This document shows, in pieces, positions 41,101 through 52,900 of a stretch of 64,000 nucleotides of DNA. The stretch's first letter is position 1, and every line of letters starts with the position of its first letter. The position numbers were made by a program, and so were the translations under genes. The stretch is from Streptomyces violaceusniger (lineage in GTDB: Bacteria > Actinomycetota > Actinomycetes > Streptomycetales > Streptomycetaceae), in contig BJHW01000002.1 in the NCBI GenBank assembly GCA_005405945.1, forward strand, positions 1,178,001 to 1,242,000, in the 5' to 3' direction. Under the pieces are notes generated by a model. That model saw nothing but the letters and a program-made list of their open reading frames with translations, searched no databases and was not told the DNA's origin.

Positions 41101-44100
41101 CGCGTGCGACGCGGCGGACCGTGACGCGCTCGCCGCCGTCCTGGACGCCGTGCCGGAGCACCAGCCGCTCACCGCAGTGGTGCACGCGGCGGGTGTCACG
41201 ATGACGGCCTCCCTGCTGGAGACGGAGCTCGCGGACGCGGCCAGGGCGGTGTCCGGCAAGGTCGCGGGCGCCGTCAACCTGGACCAGCTGCTCGGCGACC
41301 GTGAGCTCGACGCGTTCGTGGTCTTCTCGTCCATCTCCGCCGTGTGGAGCGGTGCTGAGCAGGGCGTCTACGGCTCCGGAAACGCCTTCCTGGACGCGCT
41401 GGTGGAGCGGCGGCGTGCGCGGGGTCTGGCGGGCACCTCTGTCGCCTGGGGTCCGTGGGCCGAGGAAGGCATGGTGACCCAGGGCGACGCGGGGGAGCAG
41501 CTGGCGCGGCGTGGCCTGCCCGCGATGGCACCCGAGCTGGCGATCGCCGCGCTGGAGCGCGCGGTGGCCGGTGACGACGGTCTGGTGACGGTGGTGGACG
41601 TGGACTGGGAGCGGTTCGCCCCGGCGTTCACCGCAGTCCGGCACAGCCGGTTCCTGAGCGAGCTGGAAGAGGTCCAGCGGCTGGAGACGAAGGGGAACGA
41701 CGGCGAGAGGGCCGAGGCCGCCGGGGCGCAGCTGCGCGAGCGGCTGAAGCCGCTGACCGAGGGGGAGCGGGACCGGGCGCTGCTCGATCTGGTGCGCAAG
41801 CACGCCGCCTCCGTGCTCGGTTTCGCCTCCGCGGAGATGGTCGAGCCGAACCGGGCCTTCCGCGATCTGGGCTTCGACTCGCTGACCGCGGTCGACCTGC
41901 GCAACCGGCTGGCCGCCGAGACCGGTCTCAGCCTGCCTGCCACGCTGGTCTTCGACTACCCCAGCGCCGGGACGCTCGCGGCGTATCTGCGCACCGAGGT
42001 GCTGGGCACCTCGTCGTCCCCGGCGCTCGCCGCCGGGTCCGGGGCCGTGGCCGGGTCGGGCGCGGACGACGAACCCATCGCGATCGTCTCCATGAGCTGC
42101 CGCTTCCCCGGCGGGGTGCGCAGCCCGGAGGACCTGTGGCAGCTGGTGGAGAGCGGCGGTGACGCCATCTCCTCCTTCCCGTCCGATCGCGGCTGGGATG
42201 TCGAGGGGATGTATGACCCGGACCCTGACCGTTCGGGGACGTTCTACGCCCGTGAGGGTGGGTTCCTCTATGACGCGGGGGAGTTCGACCCCGGGTTCTT
42301 CGGGATCTCGCCCCGTGAGGCGCTCACCATGGATCCGCAGCAGCGGCTGCTGCTGGAGACCTCGTGGGAGGCGTTCGAGCGGGCCGGTATCGATCCGGCA
42401 TCCGTGCGTGGCAGCCAGATCGGTGTCTACGTCGGAACCACGACCTCCGGCTATGGAACCGGGCTGCGGGAGATCCCCGAGAGCCTTGAGGGACAGTTGC
42501 TGACCGGCAGCGCGACATCGGTCGTGTCGGGCCGTATCTCCTACACGTTGGGTCTTGAGGGGCCCGCGGTGACGGTGGACACGGCGTGTTCGTCGTCGTT
42601 GGTCGCTCTGCACCAGGCCGCGCAGGCGTTGCGTCAGGGTGAGTGTGAGATGGCGCTGGCCGGTGGTGTGACCGTGATGATCACGCCGGGCGCCTTTGTG
42701 GAGTTCAGCCGTCAGCGTGGGTTGGCGCCGGATGGCCGGTGCAAGCCGTTCGCGGACGCCGCGGATGGCACGGGCTGGTCCGAGGGTGTCGGTCTGCTGT
42801 TGGTGGAGCGGCTGTCGGACGCCCGGCGCAAGGGGCACCGGGTGCTGGCCGTGGTGCGGGGCTCGGCGGTGAACCAGGACGGTGCGTCGAATGGTCTGAC
42901 GGCGCCGAACGGTCCGTCGCAGCAGCGGGTGATCCGGCAGGCGCTGGCCAGTGCGGGGCTGTCGGCCGCCGAGGTGGACGCGGTGGAGGCGCACGGCACG
43001 GGTACCTCGCTGGGTGACCCGATCGAGGCGCAGGCGCTGCTGGCCACCTACGGTCAGGAGCGCCCCGAGGGCCGGCCGCTGCTGCTGGGCGCGGTGAAGT
43101 CGAACATCGGCCACACCCAGTCCGCCGCCGGCGTCGCCGGGGTCATCAAGATGGTGATGGCGATGCGGTACGGCGTGCTGCCGAAGACGCTGCACGTGGA
43201 CGAGCCGTCGCGGCAGGTGGACTGGTCGGCGGGTGAGGTGCGGCTGCTGACCGAGGCCACCGCGTGGCCGGAGACCGGGCGGCCGCGCCGGGCCGCGGTG
43301 TCAGCGTTCGGTGTGAGCGGTACCAACGCCCACACCATCATCGAGCAGGCCCCTTCCGACATCGAACAGGAGCGACCGGCCGACGCGGCGGCGCCCGACG
43401 ACCGCGGTACGGCTCCGTGGGCGCTTTCCGCCCGGAGCTCGGACGGCTTGCGTGCTCAGGCGCGGCGACTGCTGGCACATCTGAATGCCCGGCCGGAACT
43501 GAGCACGCTGGATCTGGGTTATTCGCTGGTGGCGACGCGGTCGGTGTTCGAGCACCGCGCCGTGTTGACGGGCGCGGGCCGTGCGGAGCTGCTGCGCGGC
43601 CTGGAGGCTGTCGCCGCTGGTGAGGTCGCCCCGGCAGTGGTCCGTGGAGTTGCGAACGCTTCGGGACTGAAGGCGTTCTTGTTCTCGGGTCAGGGTGCGC
43701 AGCGTCTTGGCATGGGGCGGGAGCTGTACGAGGCGTTCCCGGTCTTCGCTGACGCGTGGGACGAGGTGTGCGCGCGTCTGGACGGTCTGCTGGATCGTCC
43801 GTTGCGGGAGGTGGTGTTCGCGGCGGAGGGGAGTGCGGATGCGGAGTTGCTGGATCAGACGGCGTTCACCCAGCCCGCGTTGTTCGCGGTCGAGGTGGCG
43901 TTGTTCCGGTTGCTGGAGCACTGGGGTGTGACCCCGGATGTGCTGATCGGTCACTCGATCGGTGAGATCGCGGCCGCGTATGTGGCGGGGGTGTTCTCGC
44001 TGGAGGACGCGTGCGCGCTGGTGGCGGCTCGTGGCCGTCTGATGCAGGCGTTGCCCGAGGGTGGGGCGATGGTGGCCGTCGAGGCGTCGGAGGAGGAGGT

Positions 44101-46931
44101 CGCTCCGTCGCTGGCCGGTCGTGAGGCCGAGGTGAGCATCGCCGCCGTCAACGGCCCGACCGCGGTCGTCATCGCCGGTGATGAGGCCGCGGCGCTGGAG
44201 ATCGCCGGGCAGTGGGCGGAGCGGGGCCGCAAGACGCGCCGTCTGCGGGTCAGCCACGCGTTCCACTCGCCGCGTATGGACGCGATGCTGGACGACTTCC
44301 GCAAGGTCGTCGAGGGGCTGTCCTTCCAGACACCGTCGATCGCCCTGGTCTCCAACCTCACGGGTGAGGCGGCCAAGGGCGACGAGATGTGCTCCCCGGA
44401 GTACTGGGTGCGGCACGTACGGGAAGCGGTGCGGTTCGCGGACGGGGTGCGAGCGCTTGAGACGCGGGGTGTGACCACCTTCCTGGAGGTGGGGCCCGAC
44501 GGCGTGCTCTCGGCGATGACGCAGGACTGTCTGACGGCGGTGGAATCGGCTCCCGTCGTGGTGCCGGTGCTGCGCAAGGACCGTCCCGAGACACAGGCGT
44601 TGACGACAGCGCTGGCCGAGCTGCACGTCAACGGGGTCACCATCGACTGGGAGCGGCTGTTCGCCGGACGTGACGCCCAGCGGGTGGAGCTGCCCACCTA
44701 CGCCTTCCAGCGACAGCGCTACTGGCTGGAGGACAAGGCAGAGGTGGCAGACGGCCCCACCGCTGCCGACAGCGTGGACTCCCGGTTCTGGGAAGCCGTT
44801 GAGCGCGAGGACCTGGAGGGGCTGGCGCGGACGCTGGCGGTGGAGGACGAGGCGCAGCAGTCGTCGTTGATGGCGTTGCTTCCGACGCTGTCGTCGTGGC
44901 GGCGTCAGCAGCGTGAGCAGGCCACGGTGGACGGCTGGCGTTACAAGGTGGTCTGGCAGCCCATGGCGTCCGCCGCCGAGGCCTCGCTCTCGGGTGCCTG
45001 GCTCGTCGTCCTTCCCGCGTCGCATGCCGATGACGCTCTCGTGTCCGCCACGGTGAAGGGGCTGGAGGCGAGCGGCGCCGATGTCGTGCCGGTGGTGTGG
45101 GACAGGTCTGAAGACGATCGTGGCACGGTGGCGGAGCGGCTGCGCGCGGGGCTTGACGGGCGGGGCTGAAGCCGTCCGAGGCGGTGGGTGTGCTCTCGCT
45201 GCTGGGGTTGGACGAGTCGGGGCATGGCGCGTTCGGGGTGGTGCCGGCCGGGCTGGCGGCGATGGTGGGGTTGGTTCAGGGCTGGGCGACGCCGGTGTGG
45301 TGGCACCGCTGTGGTGTGGTACGCGGGGTGCGGTGTCGGTGGGGCGTTCCGACCGGCTGGTGAGTCCTGCCCAGGCCACGGTGTGGGGGCTGGGGCAGAT
45401 TGTCGCGGCGGAATATCCGCAGCGCTGGGGTGGCGTCGTCGACCTTCCCGAGACCGTGGACTCTCGGACGGTGGCGCGTCTGGCCGGGGTGTTGGCCGGT
45501 GCGGACGGTGAGGATCAGGTAGCGGTGCGTGGCTCCGGGGTGTTTGTGAAGCGGCTGGTGCGTGCGTCCGTGCCCGAGGAAGCGGAGGGCCGGGCGTCCT
45601 GGCGTCCGCGTGGTTCGGTGCTGGTGACCGGTGGCACGGGTGCGCTGGGTGGTCATGTGGCGCGGTGGCTGGCGGGGCGTGGTGCTGAGCATCTGGTACT
45701 GACGAGTCGTCGTGGTATGGAGGCCGAGGGTGCCGCCGGGTTGAAGGCGGAACTCGAGGCTCTGGGCGCCCGGGTGACGGTGGCCGCGTGTGACACGGCG
45801 GACCGTGAGGCGCTGGCCGCGGTGCTGGACGGGATTCCGGCGGAGTTCCCGTTGGATGCGGTGGTGCATACGGCGGGTGTGCTGGACGACGGTGTGATCG
45901 ACGCGCTGACGGCGGGACGTGCGGCCGGGGTGTTGCGCCCGAAGGTGGACGCGGCGCGGAACCTGCATGAGCTGACCGCCGGGATGGACCTGTCGGCGTT
46001 CGTGCTGTTCTCCTCGGTGGCGGCTACGTTGGGCGGTCCCGGCCAGGGAAGTTACGCGGCGGGTAACGCCTTCTTGGACGCGCTCGCGCTGCAGCGGCGT
46101 GCGGATGGTCTTCCGGCCACCTCCATCGCTTGGGGCGCCTGGGCCGGAAGCGGCATGGCGATCGACGGGGACCTCGAAGAGCACATGAGGCGGGGCGGCA
46201 TGGTCCCGATGAACCCGGAGTTGGCCATCTGCGCACTGCAGCGCGCTCTTGACGTGGACGACACCTTCGCCCTTGTCTTCGATGCCGCATGGGAGCGCCT
46301 GGCGGAAGAGCTGAAGGGGGCTCGGCCGGCACCGTTGCTGAGTGAACTGCTCAAGACGGCGCCTTCCCACGCATCACCGGTGCCCTCGGACCCGGCATCG
46401 GCCGAGTCGGCCGCGGCGGAGCTGCGTACGAGTCTGGAGGGGCTCTCCTCGGCGAAGCGTCAGCGTTCCCTCCGCAAGCTGGTCCGGCAGCACGTCGCCG
46501 CGGTCCTGGAGCACACGACGCCTGACAGCATCGAGAGCGACCGGTCGTTCAGGGAGCTCGGGTTCGACTCGCTGACGGCCGTTCAGCTCCGTAACGCGTT
46601 GGGCGCGATCACTGGCCTGGACCTACCGACTACGTTGGTATTCGACTACCCGAACCTCACCGCACTGGCCGCGCATCTGGAGACGAGCATGTTTCCGCAG
46701 GGCGGTGCGGTCGAGCAGAGCGACCCAGAAGAGGACCGGATACGCGAGGCGTTGGCCTCTGTTCCGCTCGCGCGTCTCCGTGAAGCCGGACTAGTGGATG
46801 TCCTGCTGGAACTCGCCCACACCTCAGAGAACGTTTCTGAGCCGGCGCCGCAAGAAGGAACGAATAGCGCGCTCGACGCGATGGATGTCGATGATCTCGT
46901 CCAGAGGGCACTGGGCGGCGCGGACCTTTGA
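32146..46931 (+). CDS. Modular type I polyketide synthase, modules 5-7 (PKS-3)
   Basis: Trimodular PKS of 4,930 codons after restoring seven single bases (32352-32354, GGGGC 36769-36773, GGGG 37384-37387, GGGGG 40569-40573, GGG 40750-40752, GGG 45158-45160, GGG 45279-45281). Order: docking helix (KLRDYLKRATASLHETRQEL), KS-AT-DH-KR-ACP, KS-AT-KR-ACP, KS-AT-KR-ACP, tail. Start at GTG 32146; GAGG lies 2 nt and AGAGGAG 12 nt upstream. The C-terminal tail SALDAMDVDDLVQRALGG differs from PKS-1, -2 and -4 and belongs with the PKS-4 type of N-terminus. It holds the most frame breaks of any gene here, so the deposited protein would be read as fragments. Confidence 0.94.
32247..37350 (+). other. Module 5: KS-AT(methylmalonyl)-DH-KR-ACP
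   Basis: KS 32247-33510 (VDTACSSS), AT 33830-34690 (GHSQGE, YASH in IDYASHSVLV), DH 34930-35760 (HAVHGVVLLP, DAALH), KR 36270-36830 (HAAGVLDD, B-type), ACP 37100-37340 (GFDSLMAVDL). It should add a second methyl-branched double bond, conjugated with that of module 4. DH and KR are closely related to those of module 1. Confidence 0.93.
36463..36847 (+). repeat. KR tract shared by modules 1 and 5, copy 2
   Basis: Partner of 14098-14482, at a constant offset of 22,365 bp across the shared frame break. Confidence 0.85.
37420..42015 (+). other. Module 6: KS-AT(methylmalonyl)-KR-ACP
   Basis: KS 37420-38700, AT 39010-39880 (GHSQGE, YASH), dimerisation-element linker (VDARFWEVVERQDLESL), KR 40930-41480, ACP 41770-41990. 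The KR lacks LDD (HAAGVTMT) and has Trp eight residues before the catalytic Tyr (AVWSGAEQGVY), the A-type signature. It should leave an alcohol of opposite configuration to modules 3 and 7, next to a methyl branch. Frame breaks at 40569 and 40750 lie in the AT-KR linker. Confidence 0.92.
39034..39422 (+). repeat. AT tract shared by modules 1 and 6, copy 2
   Basis: Partner of 11488-11876, at a constant offset of 27,546 bp. Confidence 0.85.
42068..46690 (+). other. Module 7: KS-AT(malonyl)-KR-ACP
   Basis: KS 42068-43350, AT 43670-44550 (GHSIGE, HAFH), dimerisation-element linker, KR 45610-46150 (HTAGVLDD, B-type), ACP 46450-46680 (GFDSLTAVQL). It should leave CH2-CH(OH). The KR resembles that of module 3 (SSVAATLGGPGQGSYAAGN). 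Two frame breaks lie in the AT-KR linker (45158, 45279). Confidence 0.92.
43681..43821 (+). repeat. AT tract shared by modules 7 and 8, copy 1
   Basis: 141 bp identical by eye to 48677-48817, at the start of the malonyl-type AT. Confidence 0.8.
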
Positions 46932-46956
46932 TGTTTTTGGAAGTGTGGAGATACTG

Positions 46957-49900
46957 ATGGCTACGTCCTCCGAAAGAGTTGTCGAAGCGCTGCGTGCTTC
47001 TTTGCGGGAGAACGACCGCCTTAAGCTGCAGAACGAGCGCCTGGTCGCGGCATCGAAAGAGCCCATCGCCATCGTCGGCATGAGTTGCCGCTTCCCCGGA
47101 GGCGTGCGCACTCCGGAGCAACTGTGGCGGCTGGTCGCGGATGCCGTCGACGCCATCTCCGGGTTCCCGGCGGACAGGGGCTGGGACACCGAGGCGCTGT
47201 ACCACCCGGACCCGGACAACCCGGGGACGAGCTACGCCCGAGAAGGCGGCTTCATCTACGAGGCCGACCAGTTCGACCCGCAGTTCTTCGGTATGTCTCC
47301 CCGTGAGGCTGCGGCGACCGACCCGCAGCAGCGATTGGTCCTGGAAGCGTCGTGGGAGGTGATCGAGCGAACCGGGATCGACCCGCTGTCTCTGCGTGGC
47401 AGGCCGGTCGGGGTTTTCGTGGGCACGAACGGCCAGGACTACGCGAGTCATGTCTATGAGGTAGGGGGTGAACTCGACGGCTACCTGACGAATAGTTCGG
47501 CCAGTGTGGTGTCGGGCCGCATCTCGTACACCCTCGGTCTCGAGGGGCCCGCGGTGACGGTGGACACGGCGTGTTCGTCGTCGCTGGTGGCGTTGCATCT
47601 GGCGGTGCAGGCGCTGCGTCAGGGGAGTGCGAGCTGGCGCTGGCCGGGGGCGTGACGGTGATGTCGTCGCCGGGTACCTTCGTGGAGTTCAGCCGACAGC
47701 GTGGGTTGGCGCCGGATGGCCGGTGCAAGCCGTTCGCGGACGGTGCGGATGGCACGGGCTGGGGCGAGGGTGTGGGCATGCTGCTGGTGGAGCGGCTGTC
47801 GGACGCGCGGCGCAACGGCCACAAGGTGCTGGCGGTTGTGCGGGGGAGTGCGGTCAACCAGGACGGCGCGTCGAACGGTCTGACGGCGCCGAACGGTCCG
47901 TCGCAGCAGCGGGTGATCCGGCAGGCGCTGGCCAGTGCGGGGCTGTCGGCCGCCGAGGTGGACGCGGTGGAGGCGCACGGCACGGGTACCACCCTGGGTG
48001 ACCCGATCGAGGCACAGGCGCTGCTCGCGACATATGGGCAGGGCCGGCCGGAGGGTCGGCCGCTGTTGCTGGGGGCCATCAAGTCGAATATCGGTCATAC
48101 GCAGGCCGCGGCGGGTGTGGCCGGTGTCATCAAGATGGTGATGGCGATGCGCCACGGTGTATTGCCGAAGGTGCTGCACGTGGATGAGCCGTCGCGGCAG
48201 GTGGACTGGTCGGCGGGTGAGGTGCGGCTGCTGACCGAGACCACCCCGTGGCCGGAGACGGACCGGCCGCGCCGGGCCGGTATCTCCTCCTTCGGCGTGA
48301 GCGGCACCAACGCGCACACCATCATCGAGCATGCCCCGGAAACCGACCGTGATGGACAGTCTGAGGCGATGGGTCCCAAGGCGGGCGAGGGCAAGCGGCC
48401 CGCTGTCCTGCCATGGCTGGTGTCCGGCAAGAGCACGGAGGCGCTCGCCGCCCAGGCGGGTCAGCTCCACGCCCATCTGAGCGCTCACTCAGAGCTGGAT
48501 GTGGCGGATGTCGGCTTCTCCCTGGCCACGACCCGTTCGGCTTTCCAGCACCGCGCGGCCCTGGTCGCCGGGGACCGAGACGAATTCCTCCGCGCCCTGG
48601 AGGCCCTGGCCAACGGCGAGAGTTCCGCTCGGGTCGTTCAGGGTGTGGTACGGAGCGAGGACACGCTCGCGTTCCTGTTCTCGGGTCAGGGTGCGCAGCG
48701 TCTTGGCATGGGGCGGGAGCTGTACGAGGCGTTCCCGGTCTTCGCTGACGCGTGGGACGAGGTGTGCGCGCGTCTGGACGGTCTGCTGGATCGTCCGTTG
48801 CGGGAGGTGGTGTTCGCCGCCGAGGGCAGCGCGGACGCCGACTTGCTGGACCAGACGGCGTTCACCCAGCCCGCGCTGTTCGCGGTCGAGGTGGCGTTGT
48901 TCCGGCTGCTGGAGCACTTCGGCGTCACCCCGGACGTGGTGATCGGCCACTCCATCGGCGAGATCGCCGCCGCGCATGTGGCGGGGGTGTTCTCGCTGGA
49001 GGACGCCTGCACGCTGGTGGCCGCCCGTGGCCGTCTGATGCAGGGACTGCCCGCGGGTGGGGCGATGGTGGCCGTCGAGGCGTCGGAGGAGGAGATCGCT
49101 CCGTCGCTGGCCGGGCGCGAGGCCGAGGTGAGCATCGCCGCGGTCAACGGTCCGACCGCCGTGGTCATCGCGGGTGATGAGGCGGTGGCGCTGGAGATCG
49201 CCGGGCAGTGGGCGGAGCGGGGCCGCAAGACGCGCCGTCTGCGGGTCAGCCACGCGTTCCACTCGCCGCGTATGGACGCCATGCTGGACGACTTCCGCAA
49301 GGTCGTCGAGGGACTGTCGTTCGCCGCGCCCTCCATCGATCTGATCTCCAATGTCACCGGTGGGGTGGCCTCGGACACTGAGGTGTGTTCCCCGGAGTAT
49401 TGGGTGCGGCACGTGCGGGAGGCGGTGCGCTTCCTGGATGGGGTGCGGGCACTGACGAGGCAGGGTGTGACCACCTTCCTGGAGGTGGGCCCCGATGGCG
49501 TACTCTCGGCGATGGCGCAGGACTGCCTGACGGAACGGGCCGAGCCTGCCTCGGCGCCCGTGACCGTGCCGGTGCTGCGCAAGGACCGCTCGGAGGCAGC
49601 GGCCCTGATCACGGCGCTGGCACAACTGCACGCGCACGGGGCCGATGTCGCCTGGGCCTCGGCCTTCGACGGCCTCGAGGCCCGCAGGGTCGACCTGCCG
49701 ACCTACGCGTTCCAGCGTCGGCGCTACTGGATCGAGAAGTCCACCGCCGCGGTCGGCGTGGATGCCGGAGTCCGGGACGAGGTCGACGCGCGGTTCTGGC
49801 AGGCCGTGGAGCGTGAGGATCTCGAGTCGCTCGCGAGGACGCTGGACTTCGACGACGAGGCGTCGTTGGGCGCGGTGTTGCCGGCTCTGTCGGCGTATCG

Positions 49901-52900
49901 CCGCAGCAGTCGTGATCAGTCGACGATTGATGGCTGGCGTTATCGGGTGTCGTGGAAGCCGGTTCCGGATGCGGCCGAGGGGTCGTTGTCGGGGACGTGG
50001 TTGGTGGTGGTTCCGGCGTCCCGTGCCGGGGATGAGCTGGTGTCGCAGGTTGTGGCCGGGCTCGAGCGGCATGGCGCGGGCGTGGTGTCGCTGGTGGCGG
50101 ACGAGCGGGACCTGGGCGCGGGTGTGCTGGCGGCGCGGCTGCGTGAGGCGGTCGCGGAGGTGCCCGAGCTGAGTGGTGTGCTGTCGCTGCTGGCTCTGGA
50201 GGAGGAGCCGTGCCCGGGCTATCCGGGGCTCTCGGGTGGTTATGCGCTGAGTTTGGTGCTGGCGCAGGCGATGGTTGAGGTGGATGTTCCGGCTCGGTTG
50301 TGGTGCGGTACGCGTGGCGCGGTGTCGGTGGGGCGCTGGGATCGGCTTGCCGGGGTGGTGCAGTCGCAGGTGTGGGGTCTGGGGCGGGTTGTGGGGTTGG
50401 AGCACTCGGCGGTGTGGGGTGGTCTGGTTGATGTGCCGGAGTCGCTGGATGAGCGTGGTGTGGCGCGGCTGGCTGGTGTGCTGTCGGCCGGGGACGGTGA
50501 GGACCAGGTCGCGGTGCGGGGCTCGGGTGTGTTCGCCAGGCGTCTGGTGCGGGCTGACGCGGGTGAGGGAGCGGAGCGGCCGTGGCGGGCGCGCGGCACC
50601 GTGCTGGTGACCGGCGGCACGGGGGCGCTGGGCGGCCGGGTGGCCGGTTGGCTGGCGCGCAGCGGTGCCGAGCATCTGGTGCTGACCAGTCGTCGCGGCC
50701 TTGACGCTCCGGGCGCTGCCGAACTGCGGGATGAGCTTGAGGCGCTGGGCGCGCGGGTGACCGTGGTGGCGTGTGACGTGACCGATCGTGAGGCGTTGGC
50801 TGGTGTTCTTGCGTCGGTTCCGGAGGAGTTTCCGCTCCGTGCGGTGTTCCATGCGGCGGGTGTTGAGCAGGCGGCTGAGCTTCGGGGGATGAGTCTGTCG
50901 GACGCGGCGGCGGTGGTGTCCGGGAAGGCCGCGGGGGCGGCGTGCCTGGATGAGTTGCTGGGTGAGCGTGAGCTGGACGCGTTCGTGGTCTTCTCGTCGA
51001 TCGCCGGTGTGTGGGGCAGTGGTGGCCAGGCCGCCTACGGTGCGGCCAACGCCTACCTGGACGCGCTGGTGGAGGACCGCCGTGCGCGGGGTCTCGCCGG
51101 TACCTCCGTGGCCTGGGGTCCCTGGGCCGAGGGCGGTATGGCGGCAGCGGAGGGAGTGGAAAGGGAACTCGCCCGTCGTGGCCTGCTCGCCATGGATCCG
51201 GCCTTGGCCCTTGCCGCCTTGCGGGGCGCGATCGCTGGTGACTATGGCGTGGTGACGGTCGCGGATATGGACTGGGAGCGGTTTGCCCCCTCGTTCACCC
51301 TGGGGCGACCGAGCCCGTTGATCGGTGACCTCCCCGAGGTCGCGAAGGTCCTTGAGTCCGTGAGTGCGTCCGGCGGGGCACATACTTCGGCGGGCCTGCG
51401 GGAGCGGTTGACGGGGCTGACCGGGGCGGAGATCGACAGGGTCCTGCTCGATCTGGTGCGTGGCCATGTGGCTGCGGTCCTCGGGTTTGCCGGTGGGGAG
51501 GTCGTTGAGCCCGATCGTGCGTTCAAGGAGTTGGGTTTCGACTCGCTGACGGCGGTGGAGTTCCGTAATCGGCTGAACGCGGAGACCGGGTTGGTGTTGC
51601 CGGCCACGTTGGTCTTCGATTACCCGAGCGCCGCGGTGCTGGCGGACCATCTGCGTGCCGAGGTGCTGGGTACGCGGGGTGCGGTGGCCGTGCCGTCGGC
51701 GGTGGTGGCTCCGGTTGATGATGATCCGATCGCGATCGTCGGGATGAGCTGCCGCTTCCCGGGCGGTGTGCGCAGTCCGGAGGAGTTGTGGGGCCTCGTG
51801 GCGGCCGGTACGGACGCCATCACGGACTTTCCCTCCGACCGTGGTTGGGATGTCGAGGGGATGTACGACCCCGATCCGGACCGTTCGGGCACGTTCTACG
51901 CCCGTGAGGGTGGGTTCCTGGACGGGGCGGGGGAGTTCGACGCGGCGTTCTTCGGGATCTCACCGCGTGAGGCGCTTGCGATGGACCCGCAGCAGCGGCT
52001 GCTGCTGGAGACCTCCTGGGAGGCGTTCGAGCGGGCCGGTATCGACCCGGCGTCCCTGCGCGGCAGTCAGATCGGCGTTTATGTGGGAGCCGCGACCTCC
52101 GGCTACGGAATGGGGCTGAACGAGATCCCCGAGGGGCTGGAAGGGCAGCTGCTGACCGGCAGTGCCACCTCCGTGGTGTCGGGCCGCATCTCCTACACCC
52201 TCGGCCTCGAGGGACCCGCGCTGACGGTGGACACCGCGTGCTCGTCGTCTCTGGTGGCCCTGCACCAGGCCGCGCAGGCGCTGCGCCAGGGCGAGTGTGA
52301 GATGGCGCTCGCCGGTGGCGTCACCGTGATGACCAGCCCGGTGGCCTTCGTGGAGTTCAGCCGGCAGCGCGGTCTGGCCCCTGACGGCCGGTGCAAGCCG
52401 TTCGCGGACGCGGCGGACGGCACCGGGTGGTCCGAGGGTGTGGGCATGCTGCTCGTGGAGCGGCTGTCCGACGCCCGGCGCAACGGTCACCAGGTGCTGG
52501 CGATCGTGCGGGGCTCCGCCGTGAACCAGGACGGCGCTTCGAACGGTCTGACGGCCCCCAACGGTCCCTCGCAGCAGCGGGTGATCCGGCAGGCGCTGGC
52601 GAACGCTCGCCTCTCGGCCGCCGAGGTGGACGCGGTGGAGGCCCACGGCACCGGCACCATGCTCGGTGACCCGATCGAAGCGCAGGCGCTGCTGGCGACG
52701 TACGGCAACGACCGGCCGGAAGGCCGCCCGCTCTGGCTCGGCGCGCTGAAGTCGAACATCGGCCACACGCAGGCCGCCGCGGGTGTGGCCGGTGTCATCA
52801 AGATGGTGATGGCGATGCGCCACGGTGTGCTGCCGAAGGTGCTGCACGTGGACGAGCCGTCGCGGCAGGTGGACTGGTCGGCGGGTGAGGTGCGGCTGCT

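Larger units (their letters stand above)
47059..51670 (+). other. Module 8: KS-AT(malonyl)-KR-ACP
   Basis: KS 47059-48330, AT 48660-49560 (GHSIGE, HAFH), dimerisation-element linker, KR 50590-51140 with no LDD (HAAGVEQA) and Trp eight before Tyr (GVWGSGGQAAY), A-type; ACP 51430-51650 (GFDSLTAVEF). It should leave CH2-CH(OH). The KS start reads EAAATDPQQRL instead of the common EALAMDPQQRL. The second half of its KS is nearly identical to that of module 10. Confidence 0.92.
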